Shown here: positions 53,163 through 63,113 of the stretch, piece after piece
How the letters are laid out: the number at the start of each line of letters is the position of its first letter
Numbering within the stretch: position 1 is the first letter of the stretch
NCBI GenBank assembly: GCA_015295835.1
Contig: DVEG01000020.1
Coordinates: 455,709 to 519,708 of the forward strand
Direction: 5' to 3'
Origin: Oscillatoriaceae cyanobacterium M7585_C2015_266
GTDB taxonomy: Bacteria; Cyanobacteriota; Cyanobacteriia; Cyanobacteriales; Oscillatoriaceae
DNA length: 64,000 nucleotides
Made by a program: the position numbers and the translations under genes
Notes under the pieces: generated by a model
Databases searched by the model: none
Seen by the model: the letters and a program-made list of their open reading frames with translations, nothing else
Told to the model about the DNA's origin: nothing

Positions 53163-53624
53163 CTATCCCAGATAACCCAATTGACGGCGCGCTTCGTAAA
53201 GCCCCAAAGCTGCACTGACAGAAAGATTGAGGCTACGGACATAAATTTGGCTCATGGGAATATGGGTGGTGGCATCACAGGCATCGAGAATTTCAGCAGG
53301 CAGCCCTGTGGTTTCGCTACCAAATAACAGCCAGTCATCCGGTTGAAATCGAAAGTGGATGTAATTAGTACTGCCGCGAGTGCTGAAGCCGATCCAACGC
53401 CCCCCTCGCTGTCGGTGATGGTTTTTAAATGCTTCTAAAGTGGGGTGGTAGTGGAGGTCAACATAAGGCCAGTAATCAAGACCGGCTCGCTTGAGATAGC
53501 GATCGCTGATTTCAAAGCCCATCGGTCCGACTAAATGCAATTCTGTGCCCGTAGCAGCACAAGTACGGGCTACATTACCGGTATTTTGTGGGATTTGAGG
53601 ATACACCAATACAATCTTAGGCAT
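53163..53624 (-). CDS. trmL: tRNA (cytidine/uridine-34-2'-O)-methyltransferase TrmL
   Basis: TrmL is a SPOUT-class enzyme that methylates the wobble ribose of leucine tRNAs. The 153-residue length is typical. The N-terminal IVLVYPQIPQNTGNVARTCA and the knotted C-terminal part LLFGSETTGLP and IPMSQIYVRSLNLSVSAALG are canonical. It lies downstream of the glutamate-cysteine ligase gene on the same strand, across a 159-bp gap with a long inverted repeat. Confidence 0.93.
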   Translation of the reverse strand: MPKIVLVYPQIPQNTGNVARTCAATGTELHLVGPMGFEISDRYLKRAGLDYWPYVDLHYHPTLEAFKNHHRQRGGRWIGFSTRGSTNYIHFRFQPDDWLLFGSETTGLPAEILDACDATTHIPMSQIYVRSLNLSVSAALGLYEARRQLGYLG

Positions 53625-53709
53625 GCTGGTGGTAGTTTATCCCAATTCCGGCGGATATGCATGAGATTGCTGTTTCTGGGCCTAGAAAGGCCACCCCAGA
53701 TAGAGTTTA

Positions 53710-53750
53710 TCGATAGTTTTTTTTTATATCATTTTCGGGCAAACTATCGA
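53710..53750. terminator. Ten-bp inverted repeat between trmL and gshA
   Basis: TCGATAGTTT (53710-53719) pairs perfectly with AAACTATCGA (53741-53750) across a 21-base loop. It lies 33 bp after the gshA stop codon, so a terminator of that gene is plausible. No clean T-run follows on the minus strand. Confidence 0.5.
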
Positions 53751-53783
53751 TTAGATATTCTGAACTCTAAAAAGGTGTCTGGC

Positions 53784-54935
53784 TCAAGCTACTTGCATTT
53801 GGCAGAGCTTATCTTCTAGCTCACGTTCTTGTTCAGCCATTGCTTGAATCCCTTGAATAATAACGCTTTTAACGTCTTGCCCTTCTGCAATCGACTTTAA
53901 CCACTGCTGGGAAGTGTTGCCTTCCCGAAGAATTTTTTTCAGAGGGGAAAGAAAACAGCTAAAGCCTTGCTTTTTGGCCACTGGCCACACTTGTTTGTAA
54001 AGTTCTTCGATCCAATCCCGGGCTTTTATAAGTTTGCCATCCTGCCAGTGCCGCAAAAAAGCGTCTAAACTATCTTTAGCGGCAGCAATTTCGTTGGTAT
54101 CGGCGATCGCAATTAACTCTTTCAAGCGCTCGCTAGCTGGAATCTGGCTGCTCTCTAAAGGATCTAAACCGGGCTCCTCGAGCATCTGAATCAGACGAGC
54201 TTCAAGCAGAGCTGTGACAGCAAGCAAAGCTAAGGGATCGACTATCAAGTCGCAGATTCTCAATTCCAACCGATTTATACTATAAGGACGGCTGTCGCCG
54301 TTGGGTCTCACTGACGACCACAGATGACGGACGTTTTTCATCGTGCCAGCGGCTAATTGCTCTTCCGTCCACTTAATGAAGTGGGCATGACTTTCAAACA
54401 AGGGTACATGAGCGGGGGTTTTAGGGAAAATCATCCATCGAGTTGAGTGAGCTCCCGTAACTTCACCGTCAAGGAAAGGGGATGAGGCGCTCAGCGCTAA
54501 GTACAGGGGCGCTTCCATGCGGACGAGACGAATTGCTCGCATTAGCATTTCGGGATCGCTGAAGCCGATGTTGATATGAACACTGGCTGTGACGACTTTG
54601 GTGCCGTAGGTTTGCTCTATATAGCTGTGATAGGGATTACCTGGATCGGAGCGGTAGAAGCGATCGCTTTTTCCCAAGGAAAGGGTGCTGCCGGGTATCA
54701 ATGTGTAATCCCCCAAAGTTTTGAGGTACTTGCGCAGTTGCAACCGAGGACGCACTAATTCGCACAGCAGACGCTCGTAGGAACACAAGGGGGGTGTTGT
54801 GTATTCTACGTTCCGGCTGTCTGGTTCGCGCACGAATCTGTCTAGGGCAGTAACAATCTCGTGCGAGAGGCCTACTATTTCACCTTCGGGCGTCCCGGTG
54901 TAAACCTCTACTTCAAAGCCTTTCGATAGCAGCAC
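53784..54935 (-). CDS. gshA: Glutamate-cysteine ligase, cyanobacterial type
   Basis: This enzyme joins glutamate and cysteine, the first step of glutathione synthesis. The 383-residue protein begins MLLSKGFEVEVYTGTPEGEI. It contains the conserved segments YTTPPLCSYERLL, FPKTPAHVPLFESHAHF and SSVRPNGDSRPYSINRLELR, typical of cyanobacterial ligases. GTG start at 54935 follows GAGGA with good spacing. gshB is not in the window. Confidence 0.87.
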   Translation of the reverse strand: MLLSKGFEVEVYTGTPEGEIVGLSHEIVTALDRFVREPDSRNVEYTTPPLCSYERLLCELVRPRLQLRKYLKTLGDYTLIPGSTLSLGKSDRFYRSDPGNPYHSYIEQTYGTKVVTASVHINIGFSDPEMLMRAIRLVRMEAPLYLALSASSPFLDGEVTGAHSTRWMIFPKTPAHVPLFESHAHFIKWTEEQLAAGTMKNVRHLWSSVRPNGDSRPYSINRLELRICDLIVDPLALLAVTALLEARLIQMLEEPGLDPLESSQIPASERLKELIAIADTNEIAAAKDSLDAFLRHWQDGKLIKARDWIEELYKQVWPVAKKQGFSCFLSPLKKILREGNTSQQWLKSIAEGQDVKSVIIQGIQAMAEQERELEDKLCQMQVA

Positions 54936-55121
54936 GATTTTTCCTCAACTGTATTGATGGTTACTTATTCAGTATCCCGGAAATTAGCAGGCAACATCTC
55001 CCAAAAAGTTCACTCTTTCCTCGCCCTGCTTTCTTGGTGCACTACACGGAAAATTTTAAGTTTTATCAAAAATTCTTCTAAACACTTGACAAAAAAATAT
55101 TTTACTGATACGTGACTTTTT

Positions 55122-55530
55122 TTACAAATGTTCAGGGTCGCTCCCTCTTTCTCGCAATCGCTCTAACAAAGCTTGATAACGCTGCTGCTTTTGTTTGAGT
55201 TGAGCGCTCGCCTCGTTTGCCCGTTGCTGCTCTTGCTCTCGCAATTGCTCCAATTCAACAGAGGTAAGAAATCGCTGCCCGTCGGGGCGATAAATTTCTA
55301 GAGTTTCTTCTTTAAGTTCAAATCTTATCCCTAAACGAGAACTGAGCCTGCCATCTATCTCCTCAATCTTTTCTAACTCTTCTCCCCTTCGCAGCAACCA
55401 TGTCAGTTCCATTTCCTGTTCTAATAGTTACAATCCATCGAAATTGTTTTGTGTTGTCTGCTATTGGTTGACTATCGCTGCCTGGATAATAAATTCTGGG
55501 TTTAATATCATTAGACAATTTTTGTACCAT
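55122..55530 (-). pseudogene. Uma2-family nuclease gene with deleted centre
   Basis: The N-terminal part reads MVQKLSNDIK, then YPGSDSQPIADNTKQFRWIV, like the start of Uma2-family proteins. The C-terminal part, in another frame (55122-55412), reads MELTWLLRRGEELEKIEEID followed by a Glu/Gln/Arg-rich coiled tail ending ERLRERGSDPEHL, like Uma2 C termini. The central nuclease core (about 100 residues, with the PD-(D/E)xK site) is absent and the join lies near 55400-55435. The two open frames overlap out of phase. Uma2 genes are numerous, mobile or decaying in cyanobacteria. Confidence 0.75.
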
Positions 55531-55668
55531 TTTAGTAATAACTACTTTCAACTGTAGTAAATTATACAGGTGTAATTTTTGCTATTGGTATTACCTGTAG
55601 TTCATAGGCGGCAGCAGACAACAATATTTATACATAAAAATATAAAATCTGTCGTTGCTCACCACTAC

Positions 55669-56889
55669 TTACGTTCGTTGTGGCAACATTTGAATAACAC
55701 CCCATTTTCCATTTGTCAACCAATCAGAGTCTTGTTTGCTAACTTTTTCTATCTTAAGAGGGTGCAAACCTGCCGCTAATTCCGATTTAAGAGTGCGTAG
55801 TGCTACTAAGGGTGCGGGAAAGTAACTGACAATATCTGTAAAAGGGGTTGTAAATTCCCAATGGCGATCGCCTAGCAATCTGCGATAATTAGCATCTCCC
55901 TTTATTATAATCCAATTTGCTTCTGCCAGCAACAGGCGCAGTTGTTGGGGTATTTCCCAGAATGCTAGTGGCGATGTCCAAAAAAAATCTTCGTACAATT
56001 GCAAGCAATTTTTATGAATATACTCTTGTATACGACAAGCGATCGCTCGCACTTCTTCCTTTTGATTTGCCGCCATATCTTTTAGCGTATAGTCAACATC
56101 TGCTCTCATTGCATCGGATACAAATGTCGGATGTGCTTTCAAGTGAAAACGTACCAAATTGGCTATCTTACTGCTGAGTAAAAATTCTGCCAAGCACAAA
56201 TCGCAGAATAGCTCAAACCCTGCATTGTCGATAATAAAGTCTATTTTTAAATTTCGAGAATTTGCCCATATTTCTGCTACTGCGGGCGCGTCATTAGCCA
56301 AAATTCTTGTTATTTCTTGCTCGACATTTGTGGAGCTGCGATCGCCTTCATTTGCTGGCCACAAACTCAGGTCTACACGATTGCCCCACAGTGCCAAATA
56401 TAAAAGGTATTCTAAATCTTTTTTATCCCATTTTACTTGCAGCTTATTAACCTGTGTGCTCAAGGCTTGTATAGAATTTTTTGCCTTCTCCAAGCCGAGG
56501 CGCTTTTGAAGGCTATAAGGATCGACACTTTGCCATTTTCCGGGTTGGAAATATTGCGTTGCTTCCAAGATGCGACGGTAAAAATAAGCTTCGGCAAAAT
56601 ACCAGGGAACATCCAGCCAGTTTTTACCTAAATATGGTTTTACATAATTAGCCCATGCAGCCAAATCTGGCGCTTCTTTTTCTGCGAGGTTTCTAATTGG
56701 TTGCTCCGGTATTTCCTGTGCCAACTTTTCTAGATTTTCGGCAAGCGGGATTGGGAAATTATTTTCTGCTATGCTACGACGTGCGATCGCAGGCAACCGT
56801 TCAATTACTGTAAAATATGCAAAACTTCCCACCTCCCCTCCCATCAGCGGGGGTGGCAGTGGCAATTTCGGAAACTGCATCAGCGTCAT
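55669..56889 (-). CDS. ARMT1-like (DUF89) damage-control phosphatase
   Basis: This 406-residue protein shows ARMT1/DUF89 hallmarks: IIDNAGFELFCDLCLAEFL (metal-binding D-N-x-G-x-E) and the C-terminal IIIKGDANYRRLLGDR. Family members are metal-dependent phosphatases that clear damaged or unwanted phosphometabolites such as sugar phosphates. An acidic and Trp-rich N-terminal half is unassigned. The substrate in cyanobacteria is unknown. It is divergent from the PstS-like gene across an AT-rich spacer. Confidence 0.85.
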   Translation of the reverse strand: MTLMQFPKLPLPPPLMGGEVGSFAYFTVIERLPAIARRSIAENNFPIPLAENLEKLAQEIPEQPIRNLAEKEAPDLAAWANYVKPYLGKNWLDVPWYFAEAYFYRRILEATQYFQPGKWQSVDPYSLQKRLGLEKAKNSIQALSTQVNKLQVKWDKKDLEYLLYLALWGNRVDLSLWPANEGDRSSTNVEQEITRILANDAPAVAEIWANSRNLKIDFIIDNAGFELFCDLCLAEFLLSSKIANLVRFHLKAHPTFVSDAMRADVDYTLKDMAANQKEEVRAIACRIQEYIHKNCLQLYEDFFWTSPLAFWEIPQQLRLLLAEANWIIIKGDANYRRLLGDRHWEFTTPFTDIVSYFPAPLVALRTLKSELAAGLHPLKIEKVSKQDSDWLTNGKWGVIQMLPQRT

Positions 56890-57142
56890 GGTATTTTATA
56901 TTCTTCTATTTTACCTCAACATAGCTCTAAAAAATTTTTTATTATTTTATTTTAATTTTTTAAATTTTTACGTAAAAATTTTTTGTCAAGTTTTATATTT
57001 ATTTTAAATTTCTCTGATCTTAGCCATATTTATAATAATTTATACTAGTAGTTTTAGCAAGCTATTAGATAAAATAGACCTGTATAGTTGCTAGAATAAA
57101 ATAAATTACCCCAATACAAATCCACAAACCAAGAATTTTGCC

Positions 57143-58213
57143 ATGTCAGAAAAAAATGAAACAGCCTTTCTCATCTCCAGCCTATTGATTACAGTCGTGC
57201 TAGTAGGGGTTGGTTTTTGGTGGTTGAGTAAGCGTTTCGTCATTGTGCCGAAGTATTCCGTACCATCAAACACCTCAACAATCACTACTCCATCTAATAC
57301 TGGAAACCCTCCAACCACTACTCAGCCTGATGGCGACGATTTTGTCAAAGTACAGGGAGTTCCGGTAGGACTATTCAGCTATGGTGGTAGTACCACATGG
57401 GCTCCCATCCGGCTCTTGGTTGATTCTGCCATTCAAGCAGCCCGCCCTGAGTTTAAGTTGCGCTATGTCGATCCTATAGATATTCCACCGGGATCGGGGG
57501 CTGGCATTAAAATGCTTTTAGACGGGCAATTAAGTTTTGCCCAATCTTCCAGACCGATTCAGGAGAGCGAATTTCAGCAAGCACAGCAGCGAGGATTCAA
57601 TCTACAGCAAATTCCCGTGGCGATCGAGGGTGTGGCAATTGCCATCAATCCCAACTTAAACATAGCGGGTTTAACTCTCAGTCAGCTAAAAGCGATTTAC
57701 ACGGGGCAAATTGACAATTGGAATCAAGTAGGAGGGCCAGATATCCGTATCATTCCTTATTCTAGAAAGATTGAATCGGGTGGAACCGTTGATTTTTTTG
57801 TAAAACAAATTCTCGGAGGTAAGGATTTTGGGGCAAACGTTCAATTTGTCGCCAACACGACAGAAGGGCTGCAAAGAGTAGCTGACTCTCCGGGCGGGAT
57901 TTACTATGCGTCTGCCCCAGAAGTGGTTCCTCAATGTTCTATTAAACCAGTAGCGATTGGGCGCGATGACAGAGAATTTGTCCCCCCTTACAAACCGCCC
58001 TTTGTCCCACCGCAGCTATGTCCGGCTCAGCGGAATCAGCTTAACCTAGAGGCTTTCCGACAAGGGAAATACCCAATTACTCGCTACCTCTTTGTGATTG
58101 TCAAACAGAATGGCCAGATAGACCAGCAAGCAGGGGAAGCATATGCAAATTTGCTGCTGACGCCTCAAGGACAAGCGGCGATTGAAAAGGCTGGATTTGT
58201 GAGAATTCGCTAA
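57143..58213 (+). CDS. PstS-like phosphate-binding protein, membrane anchored
   Basis: The 356-residue protein starts with one membrane anchor (about residues 9-29, AFLISSLLITVVLVGVGFWW). A Thr/Pro linker follows, then a PBP-like phosphate-binding domain (about 75-355). Characteristic segments are YGGSTTWAPIRLLVDSA, LDGQLSFAQSSRPI, LSQLKAIYTGQIDNWNQVGG and SGGTVDFFVKQ. No pstCAB permease genes are adjacent, and no lipobox is seen. Phosphate binding is inferred; it may be a sensor-like or scavenging protein. Confidence 0.82.
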   Translation: MSEKNETAFLISSLLITVVLVGVGFWWLSKRFVIVPKYSVPSNTSTITTPSNTGNPPTTTQPDGDDFVKVQGVPVGLFSYGGSTTWAPIRLLVDSAIQAARPEFKLRYVDPIDIPPGSGAGIKMLLDGQLSFAQSSRPIQESEFQQAQQRGFNLQQIPVAIEGVAIAINPNLNIAGLTLSQLKAIYTGQIDNWNQVGGPDIRIIPYSRKIESGGTVDFFVKQILGGKDFGANVQFVANTTEGLQRVADSPGGIYYASAPEVVPQCSIKPVAIGRDDREFVPPYKPPFVPPQLCPAQRNQLNLEAFRQGKYPITRYLFVIVKQNGQIDQQAGEAYANLLLTPQGQAAIEKAGFVRIR

Positions 58214-58513
58214 AAAGTATAAAGAGAAATATTTCAGTTTGTTGATTTAGAATTTTAATATTCGCGCGTGTAGAAGTAAGGCAGAATAGTATAGGAAGGT
58301 GATCGCCCTGTCTGAAATATTATCCCATTCGATGGCTGCTCATTTTTTCGGAATGCTTGCTGCTGTGATTATTTTTTTATAGCAGATTGAGCTTTTCTGA
58401 CTATGTTTTATAAATTCAGTACAAATTTTTTTGATTGATTACTGCTTTTATAACCGACAGGGGAAATATTAAAAATTAATTAAGTAACAAGTAGGCAAGT
58501 AAATTATCAAAAC
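58214..58513. other. Spacer before the sensor kinase gene
   Basis: This 300-bp AT-rich spacer shows no gene. I see no firm terminator or promoter, only scattered A/T runs. Confidence 0.4.
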
Positions 58514-61500
58514 ATGAGCCCTCAAACTTTGCCAGGACAAATTGTATTGCATTTGACTTGGCCCAATGTAGGCTACATCCTGCAAATTCTGCAAACGACC
58601 TTGGCATCCAGCGGTCGGCTGCGGGCGTTATTGGTGGCAGGCGAAAATTTGCAACTATGTCAGGAATTACAGCAACTGTGGCTTTCTGCAGCTCAAAATA
58701 GACAGAATGATTTGTGCGCTCAGCGTGTGGCTGCAGGAAGAGAAAAAGTTTGCTTGCCAGAAGAACTAGCCCCACTCCAAGGGGTAAGTAAAAGGAATGT
58801 AGCGGCAAAGCTAAAGTTAATTGAGTTGCAGGGGGTGCAAGCAAGTGTACTGGCGCTAAGTTCTGGGCTTAATGTTTGGGTAAGAATAGAACCTTCACAA
58901 ACACCTTGCAATTTGATACCCAGTTGGGAAGTATCTTTTGTTTTTGATCCAGAAGTGATCGCACAGTTGCTGCGCACACCTTTGGTAGCTGAGGCAGCTC
59001 CACACTGCTGCAATTTAGAAGCGGCTGACTTAACGAGCGAGCGCTCCGAAATACTGCGGCGATTCTGGCTGCAATTACTTAGTGCTTGGGAATCAGATGC
59101 TTTTAAAGAAATTGGAAGAAATCCCCAACTAGAGCGACAACCCTTACTTTTTCCTTTCAGATTGAAAAGGGAGCTTACTCAAGCTTCTATTTTAAACAGC
59201 TTTCGCGAACAAACCCCGATCATATACTCTCCTGAATGGAAAAGCGAAGTGGCACTTTCTAGCTCTATATTTTGGGAAGCGCCATTCGGAATTCTCTACG
59301 AAAGTTTGGATGGTGGTATTCTCAACAGCAATCCAGCCTTTTGCCAGATGATTGGTTACACTGAGGCACAGTTACGCCATTTGGATCGACGCTCCATTTC
59401 TCATCCAGAAGATTTTGCTGCCGAAGTGAGGCTGATTCAACAAATGTTGCAATACGGCTTGAAACGCCAAACCCTGCGTAAGCGCTATCTGCGTCGCGAC
59501 GGTTCATTTGTCACCGCCTCCGTAGTTATGTCGCTGATTGGAGACGGAGACGAAGACAGTTATTTGCTGAGTTTTGTAACGGATATTAGCGCACAAACAC
59601 AAACTGAACAGGAAATATGTCAACGATTACAGCGGGAAAAACTACTGAGCGAGATATCGGCAAAAATTCGTACTACGTTTGATTTGTCTACTATTATTGA
59701 AACAGCGGTGCAGCGCTTGCGGGAGGTGCTGGATGCAGATCGAGTTTTGGCATATCAGTTGCACGAAGACGGGAGGGGGGTTTGTATTGCCGAAAGCGTC
59801 AATTCCTCTTATCCGGCAATGAAAGGGCGATCGTTTCCCACTAATTCTATTCCTCTTCAATATTTGCAAGCATATAGCAAAGGGAGTCTGTGGAGTGTAG
59901 ACGACGTTCGCACCACAACTCTGAGTGAATGCCACCGACAAATGCTAGAGGAATTACACGTCAGAAGCATGATTGCTGTTGGGATTCAGCGCTTTGAAGA
60001 AGGAACGCAGCCCCTAATAGGGAAATTGTGGGGATTGTTGATGATTCACCATTGTCGCGCTCCCAGATGTTGGACATTAGATGAAAAACAACTCGTGCAA
60101 GCAGTAGGCGAGCAAATGACGATAGCCATTGAGCAGGCAACGCTACTATATCGGTTGCAAGCCCAAGTAAGAGAACTGGAAGCTCAGGTTAATCAATATA
60201 GGGAAAGTATAGAGCGCTCGCTACACTTTGAAAAACTAATCCGTAACTTAACTGCAACCCTGCGCCAAACTCTTGATGAGCATCAGATACTCAAAGCTGC
60301 TGTCGAAGGCTTGGCTGAAACTTTAGGGGTTGATGCTTGTTATGCCAGTTTGTTCGCTCCAGAAAAACAAGTGTTGCAAGTACAGTGCGAACACTTCAGC
60401 AATCGACTGCATTTGGGTGAATCCCTCGTTGGCAAGCTTTTCTACTTGCAAGACTGGCACGAAGAATGTCGCCAAAAGTTCCTGACAGGGGAAATCTGTA
60501 TTCTGGACATCCCAGAGCAGGCGACGGCAGAAGATGATACGGCTAGTTTGTATTCGCTTCTCAGTTATGCTTTTAAACAAAAATCGCCGTCTGAAAATGA
60601 AGCCCCCTCTGTGGCAAGCAGCAGCCAGCTCGTCGCACCAATTTTCGATGACCGAAAGCCGCTGGGGATGCTTTGTATATTTTACCAAACCAACCGGAAG
60701 TTTGAGCAGGCAGAGATTAATTTGGTAGAACAAGTAACTGCTCAGTGCGCGCTCGCTATCCGCCAAGCCCGCCTCTGGAGGCAAAGACAGGCTGAACGTT
60801 CCAGCGCTGAGTATTTCCGCTTATTCCTAGAAAAATCTACTGATGTCTTTGTCGAATACGACTCTCTGCTGCGCTACATCTATGTCAATCCAGCCGGTGC
60901 TGCTTTGCTTGGAAAACCTGCCACTGAAATTATCGGCAAAACCGACCGCGAGATTCTCGATGAAAATAGCTTATCAAGGGCAGATACCATAGAAACTTTA
61001 TTGCGTCAAGTATTTAACACAGGTGAAAAAGTAGTCGTCAATTATGAGGTTTGTGTTGGTGGCGAGGTGAGAACTTTTGAAACCGTTTACGCTCCTATCG
61101 CTGATGAGACTGGTACTATTCACCGTGTCATCGGTATCGGTAGAGATGTGACGGAGAGCCGCCGTCAGTGGCAACTTCTGCAGGAACAAAATCAGCAACT
61201 TACCGCTATTAATCGGCTTAAAGAAGAATTTATTGCTACCACCAGTCACGAACTCCGCACACCTTTAACTGCTATTCTCGGTTTTTCTAGTGTATTGTTA
61301 GAAGAATCTTTTGGCCCGCTCAACGCCAAACAAAAACTTTACGTTGACCGCATTCACAGCAGCGGGCAACACCTGTTAGAGCTAATTAATGATATTCTCG
61401 ATTTTTCTCGTATTGAAGCAGATCGGCTGGAACTAGAACCCCAGTTAGTCTTTATTCAAGATATTTGTGAAAGTGTTGTTAGTTTGGTTCAAGAGCGTGT

Positions 61501-61975
61501 TAACAATCAAGGTTTGACGCTAGAAGTTGAGGTGGAACCAGATTTGGAATATATGTTTGTCGATCCTCGACGATTGAAACAAATGTTACTGAATTTGCTT
61601 TCTAATGCTGTTAAGTTTACTCCTGAGGGAAAGATTGGGCTGAAAGTCTCTCGCTCCTGCAAAAGTGCGGCTTCGGCTGAGTCTGAAAGTGCTTCTAGTT
61701 CGGAAATGATTTATTTCACGGTTTGGGATACTGGTATCGGTATCGATCAGGAGGACCAACTCCGTATTTTTTCTCCGTTTTCACAAATTGATTCGTCTTT
61801 GGCACGCAAGTATCAGGGTACAGGATTGGGTTTAGCGATCGTCCGTAAGCTGGCTGAACTTCACGGTGGCTCGGTTTTTGTAGAATCTAGTAAGGGGCGT
61901 GGTTCTCGTTTTACGATCGCGCTTCCTTTGCAACCTTTTTCTTCTAAGCCTGCCAATTTTGGGCAAATATGGTAA
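58514..61975 (+). CDS. Sensor histidine kinase with PAS-GAF-GAF-PAS array
   Basis: The 1153-residue protein has an N-terminal region of unknown fold (1-255), PAS (about 258-365), GAF (about 390-545), GAF (about 590-755), PAS (about 765-890), HisKA (about 905-970) and HATPase_c (about 1010-1140). The phospho-accepting residue is H912 in TTSHELRTPL. The N box LLNLLSNAVKF and the G boxes DTGIGI and GTGLGLAIV are intact. No receiver domain and no membrane segments are present, so the kinase is cytosolic. The first GAF has C473-H474 in SECHRQML, at the position where phytochromes and cyanobacteriochromes bind bilin. Whether it binds a chromophore is open. No cognate response regulator is adjacent. 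Confidence 0.9.
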   Translation: MSPQTLPGQIVLHLTWPNVGYILQILQTTLASSGRLRALLVAGENLQLCQELQQLWLSAAQNRQNDLCAQRVAAGREKVCLPEELAPLQGVSKRNVAAKLKLIELQGVQASVLALSSGLNVWVRIEPSQTPCNLIPSWEVSFVFDPEVIAQLLRTPLVAEAAPHCCNLEAADLTSERSEILRRFWLQLLSAWESDAFKEIGRNPQLERQPLLFPFRLKRELTQASILNSFREQTPIIYSPEWKSEVALSSSIFWEAPFGILYESLDGGILNSNPAFCQMIGYTEAQLRHLDRRSISHPEDFAAEVRLIQQMLQYGLKRQTLRKRYLRRDGSFVTASVVMSLIGDGDEDSYLLSFVTDISAQTQTEQEICQRLQREKLLSEISAKIRTTFDLSTIIETAVQRLREVLDADRVLAYQLHEDGRGVCIAESVNSSYPAMKGRSFPTNSIPLQYLQAYSKGSLWSVDDVRTTTLSECHRQMLEELHVRSMIAVGIQRFEEGTQPLIGKLWGLLMIHHCRAPRCWTLDEKQLVQAVGEQMTIAIEQATLLYRLQAQVRELEAQVNQYRESIERSLHFEKLIRNLTATLRQTLDEHQILKAAVEGLAETLGVDACYASLFAPEKQVLQVQCEHFSNRLHLGESLVGKLFYLQDWHEECRQKFLTGEICILDIPEQATAEDDTASLYSLLSYAFKQKSPSENEAPSVASSSQLVAPIFDDRKPLGMLCIFYQTNRKFEQAEINLVEQVTAQCALAIRQARLWRQRQAERSSAEYFRLFLEKSTDVFVEYDSLLRYIYVNPAGAALLGKPATEIIGKTDREILDENSLSRADTIETLLRQVFNTGEKVVVNYEVCVGGEVRTFETVYAPIADETGTIHRVIGIGRDVTESRRQWQLLQEQNQQLTAINRLKEEFIATTSHELRTPLTAILGFSSVLLEESFGPLNAKQKLYVDRIHSSGQHLLELINDILDFSRIEADRLELEPQLVFIQDICESVVSLVQERVNNQGLTLEVEVEPDLEYMFVDPRRLKQMLLNLLSNAVKFTPEGKIGLKVSRSCKSAASAESESASSSEMIYFTVWDTGIGIDQEDQLRIFSPFSQIDSSLARKYQGTGLGLAIVRKLAELHGGSVFVESSKGRGSRFTIALPLQPFSSKPANFGQIW

Positions 61976-62092
61976 TTCCCACACTTTTAATCCTTTTGTT
62001 CATTAGAGCGAGGGCTTATTTTCCTAATCAATTTAACTGATTTTGAAACTATTTTATTCGCTTTATGACGGAAAATAAAGAATTTTAAACTT

Positions 62093-62812
62093 TTATATTT
62101 TGAATTTCAAGGATTGAAAAACTGGCAAACAGATGAGATGATCGTCGAGGGTATAAATCAATCCTTGGGAGCGCAATTTTCCCATCAGGCGGGTGACAGT
62201 GACGCGGGTAGAACCAATAGCACTACCGATTTGTGCGTGGGTTAAAGACCAAGGCAAACGGTAAGCGCGCTCGCCAGCCAACCCTATCGGTTCACAAGGT
62301 TCACCATATTCTTCTATCAACAAACCTAGAAACCCCATCAGGCGATCAATAGTCCGCCGTTGTCCCAGAGTAGCCAGCCACAAAAGTTTGCGCTGGTGCT
62401 GGTAGCGAAATGCTTCTAATATTTCCCGCCGGAAGTGAGGCCAATTGTCTAAGTCTTGCCAGTACATCCATACGATATTTGTTTCATCGACGTGAGCATA
62501 AGCCTGAATGGTAAATGGAGAGTGTCCGACGATTTCAAACGGTTGGCCCGCACCGACAAAGCCTAGAAAAGCTTCTTCGCCATTATTGTTGCTAGCCTGA
62601 GCCTGAGATTTTGACTGCATTTTTTTTAGCGGTTGTTCACGCCCCACCAGTCGCACGGCACCCCGTTGTACTAAGTATAATAGTTCAGGACGAGCGGGTA
62701 TGCGTTCATCTTTCTTAAATGTGCGAAAGCGGTAGTGTTCTTGAGCCCAATCGAGAATCTGCTGCCAAGTAAAAAATGGTCGAGACATCTGTGAAGATAC
62801 AAAAGAATGCAT
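62093..62812 (-). CDS. Crp/Fnr-family transcriptional regulator
   Basis: The 239-residue protein has a cyclic-nucleotide-binding-like domain (about 20-140) interrupted by a polar loop (PLKKMQSKSQAQASNNN). A C-terminal winged helix follows (about 160-235) with LTHAQIGSAIGSTRVTVTRL. The helix-turn-helix is of the Crp/NtcA type. The effector pocket lacks the clear cAMP-binding signature, so the ligand is unknown. It converges on the kinase gene. An adjacent location does not prove a link to it. Confidence 0.88.
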   Translation of the reverse strand: MHSFVSSQMSRPFFTWQQILDWAQEHYRFRTFKKDERIPARPELLYLVQRGAVRLVGREQPLKKMQSKSQAQASNNNGEEAFLGFVGAGQPFEIVGHSPFTIQAYAHVDETNIVWMYWQDLDNWPHFRREILEAFRYQHQRKLLWLATLGQRRTIDRLMGFLGLLIEEYGEPCEPIGLAGERAYRLPWSLTHAQIGSAIGSTRVTVTRLMGKLRSQGLIYTLDDHLICLPVFQSLKFKI

Positions 62813-63113
62813 GGTAATTGACTTTCTGAGAGCAGTTTAAAGTTGGAATGTGCGCTCAGCTGGTAGGATCTCCAATAAATAAGAAGATAGTAGCAACTTA
62901 CTTTTCTTCTATCCTCTCTTCTATCCTCCGTGTCCTCTGTGGTTTATTTATAAGAATAGAAGTGTCAAATAATACTTCTAATCTCAATTAAATTTTCAGG
63001 ACATTTATTTTCGCAACCGCGCTGAGGGGAGTATAAAATAATGCTCAAGAATAGGCTAAGAGCTAATAAAAAATAGAGTGAATTGCGCTGAAAAAGGTGA
63101 AATAAAGGAAGTG
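62813..63113. other. Divergent spacer between the Crp/Fnr gene and the DALR gene
   Basis: No gene is seen. TTCTATCCTC is repeated in near tandem, followed by CCGTGTCCTCTGTGGTTTA, a phrase that recurs in filamentous cyanobacterial intergenic DNA in my experience. Ribosome-binding AAAGGAAG (63104-63111) supports the DALR start at 63114. Confidence 0.4.
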
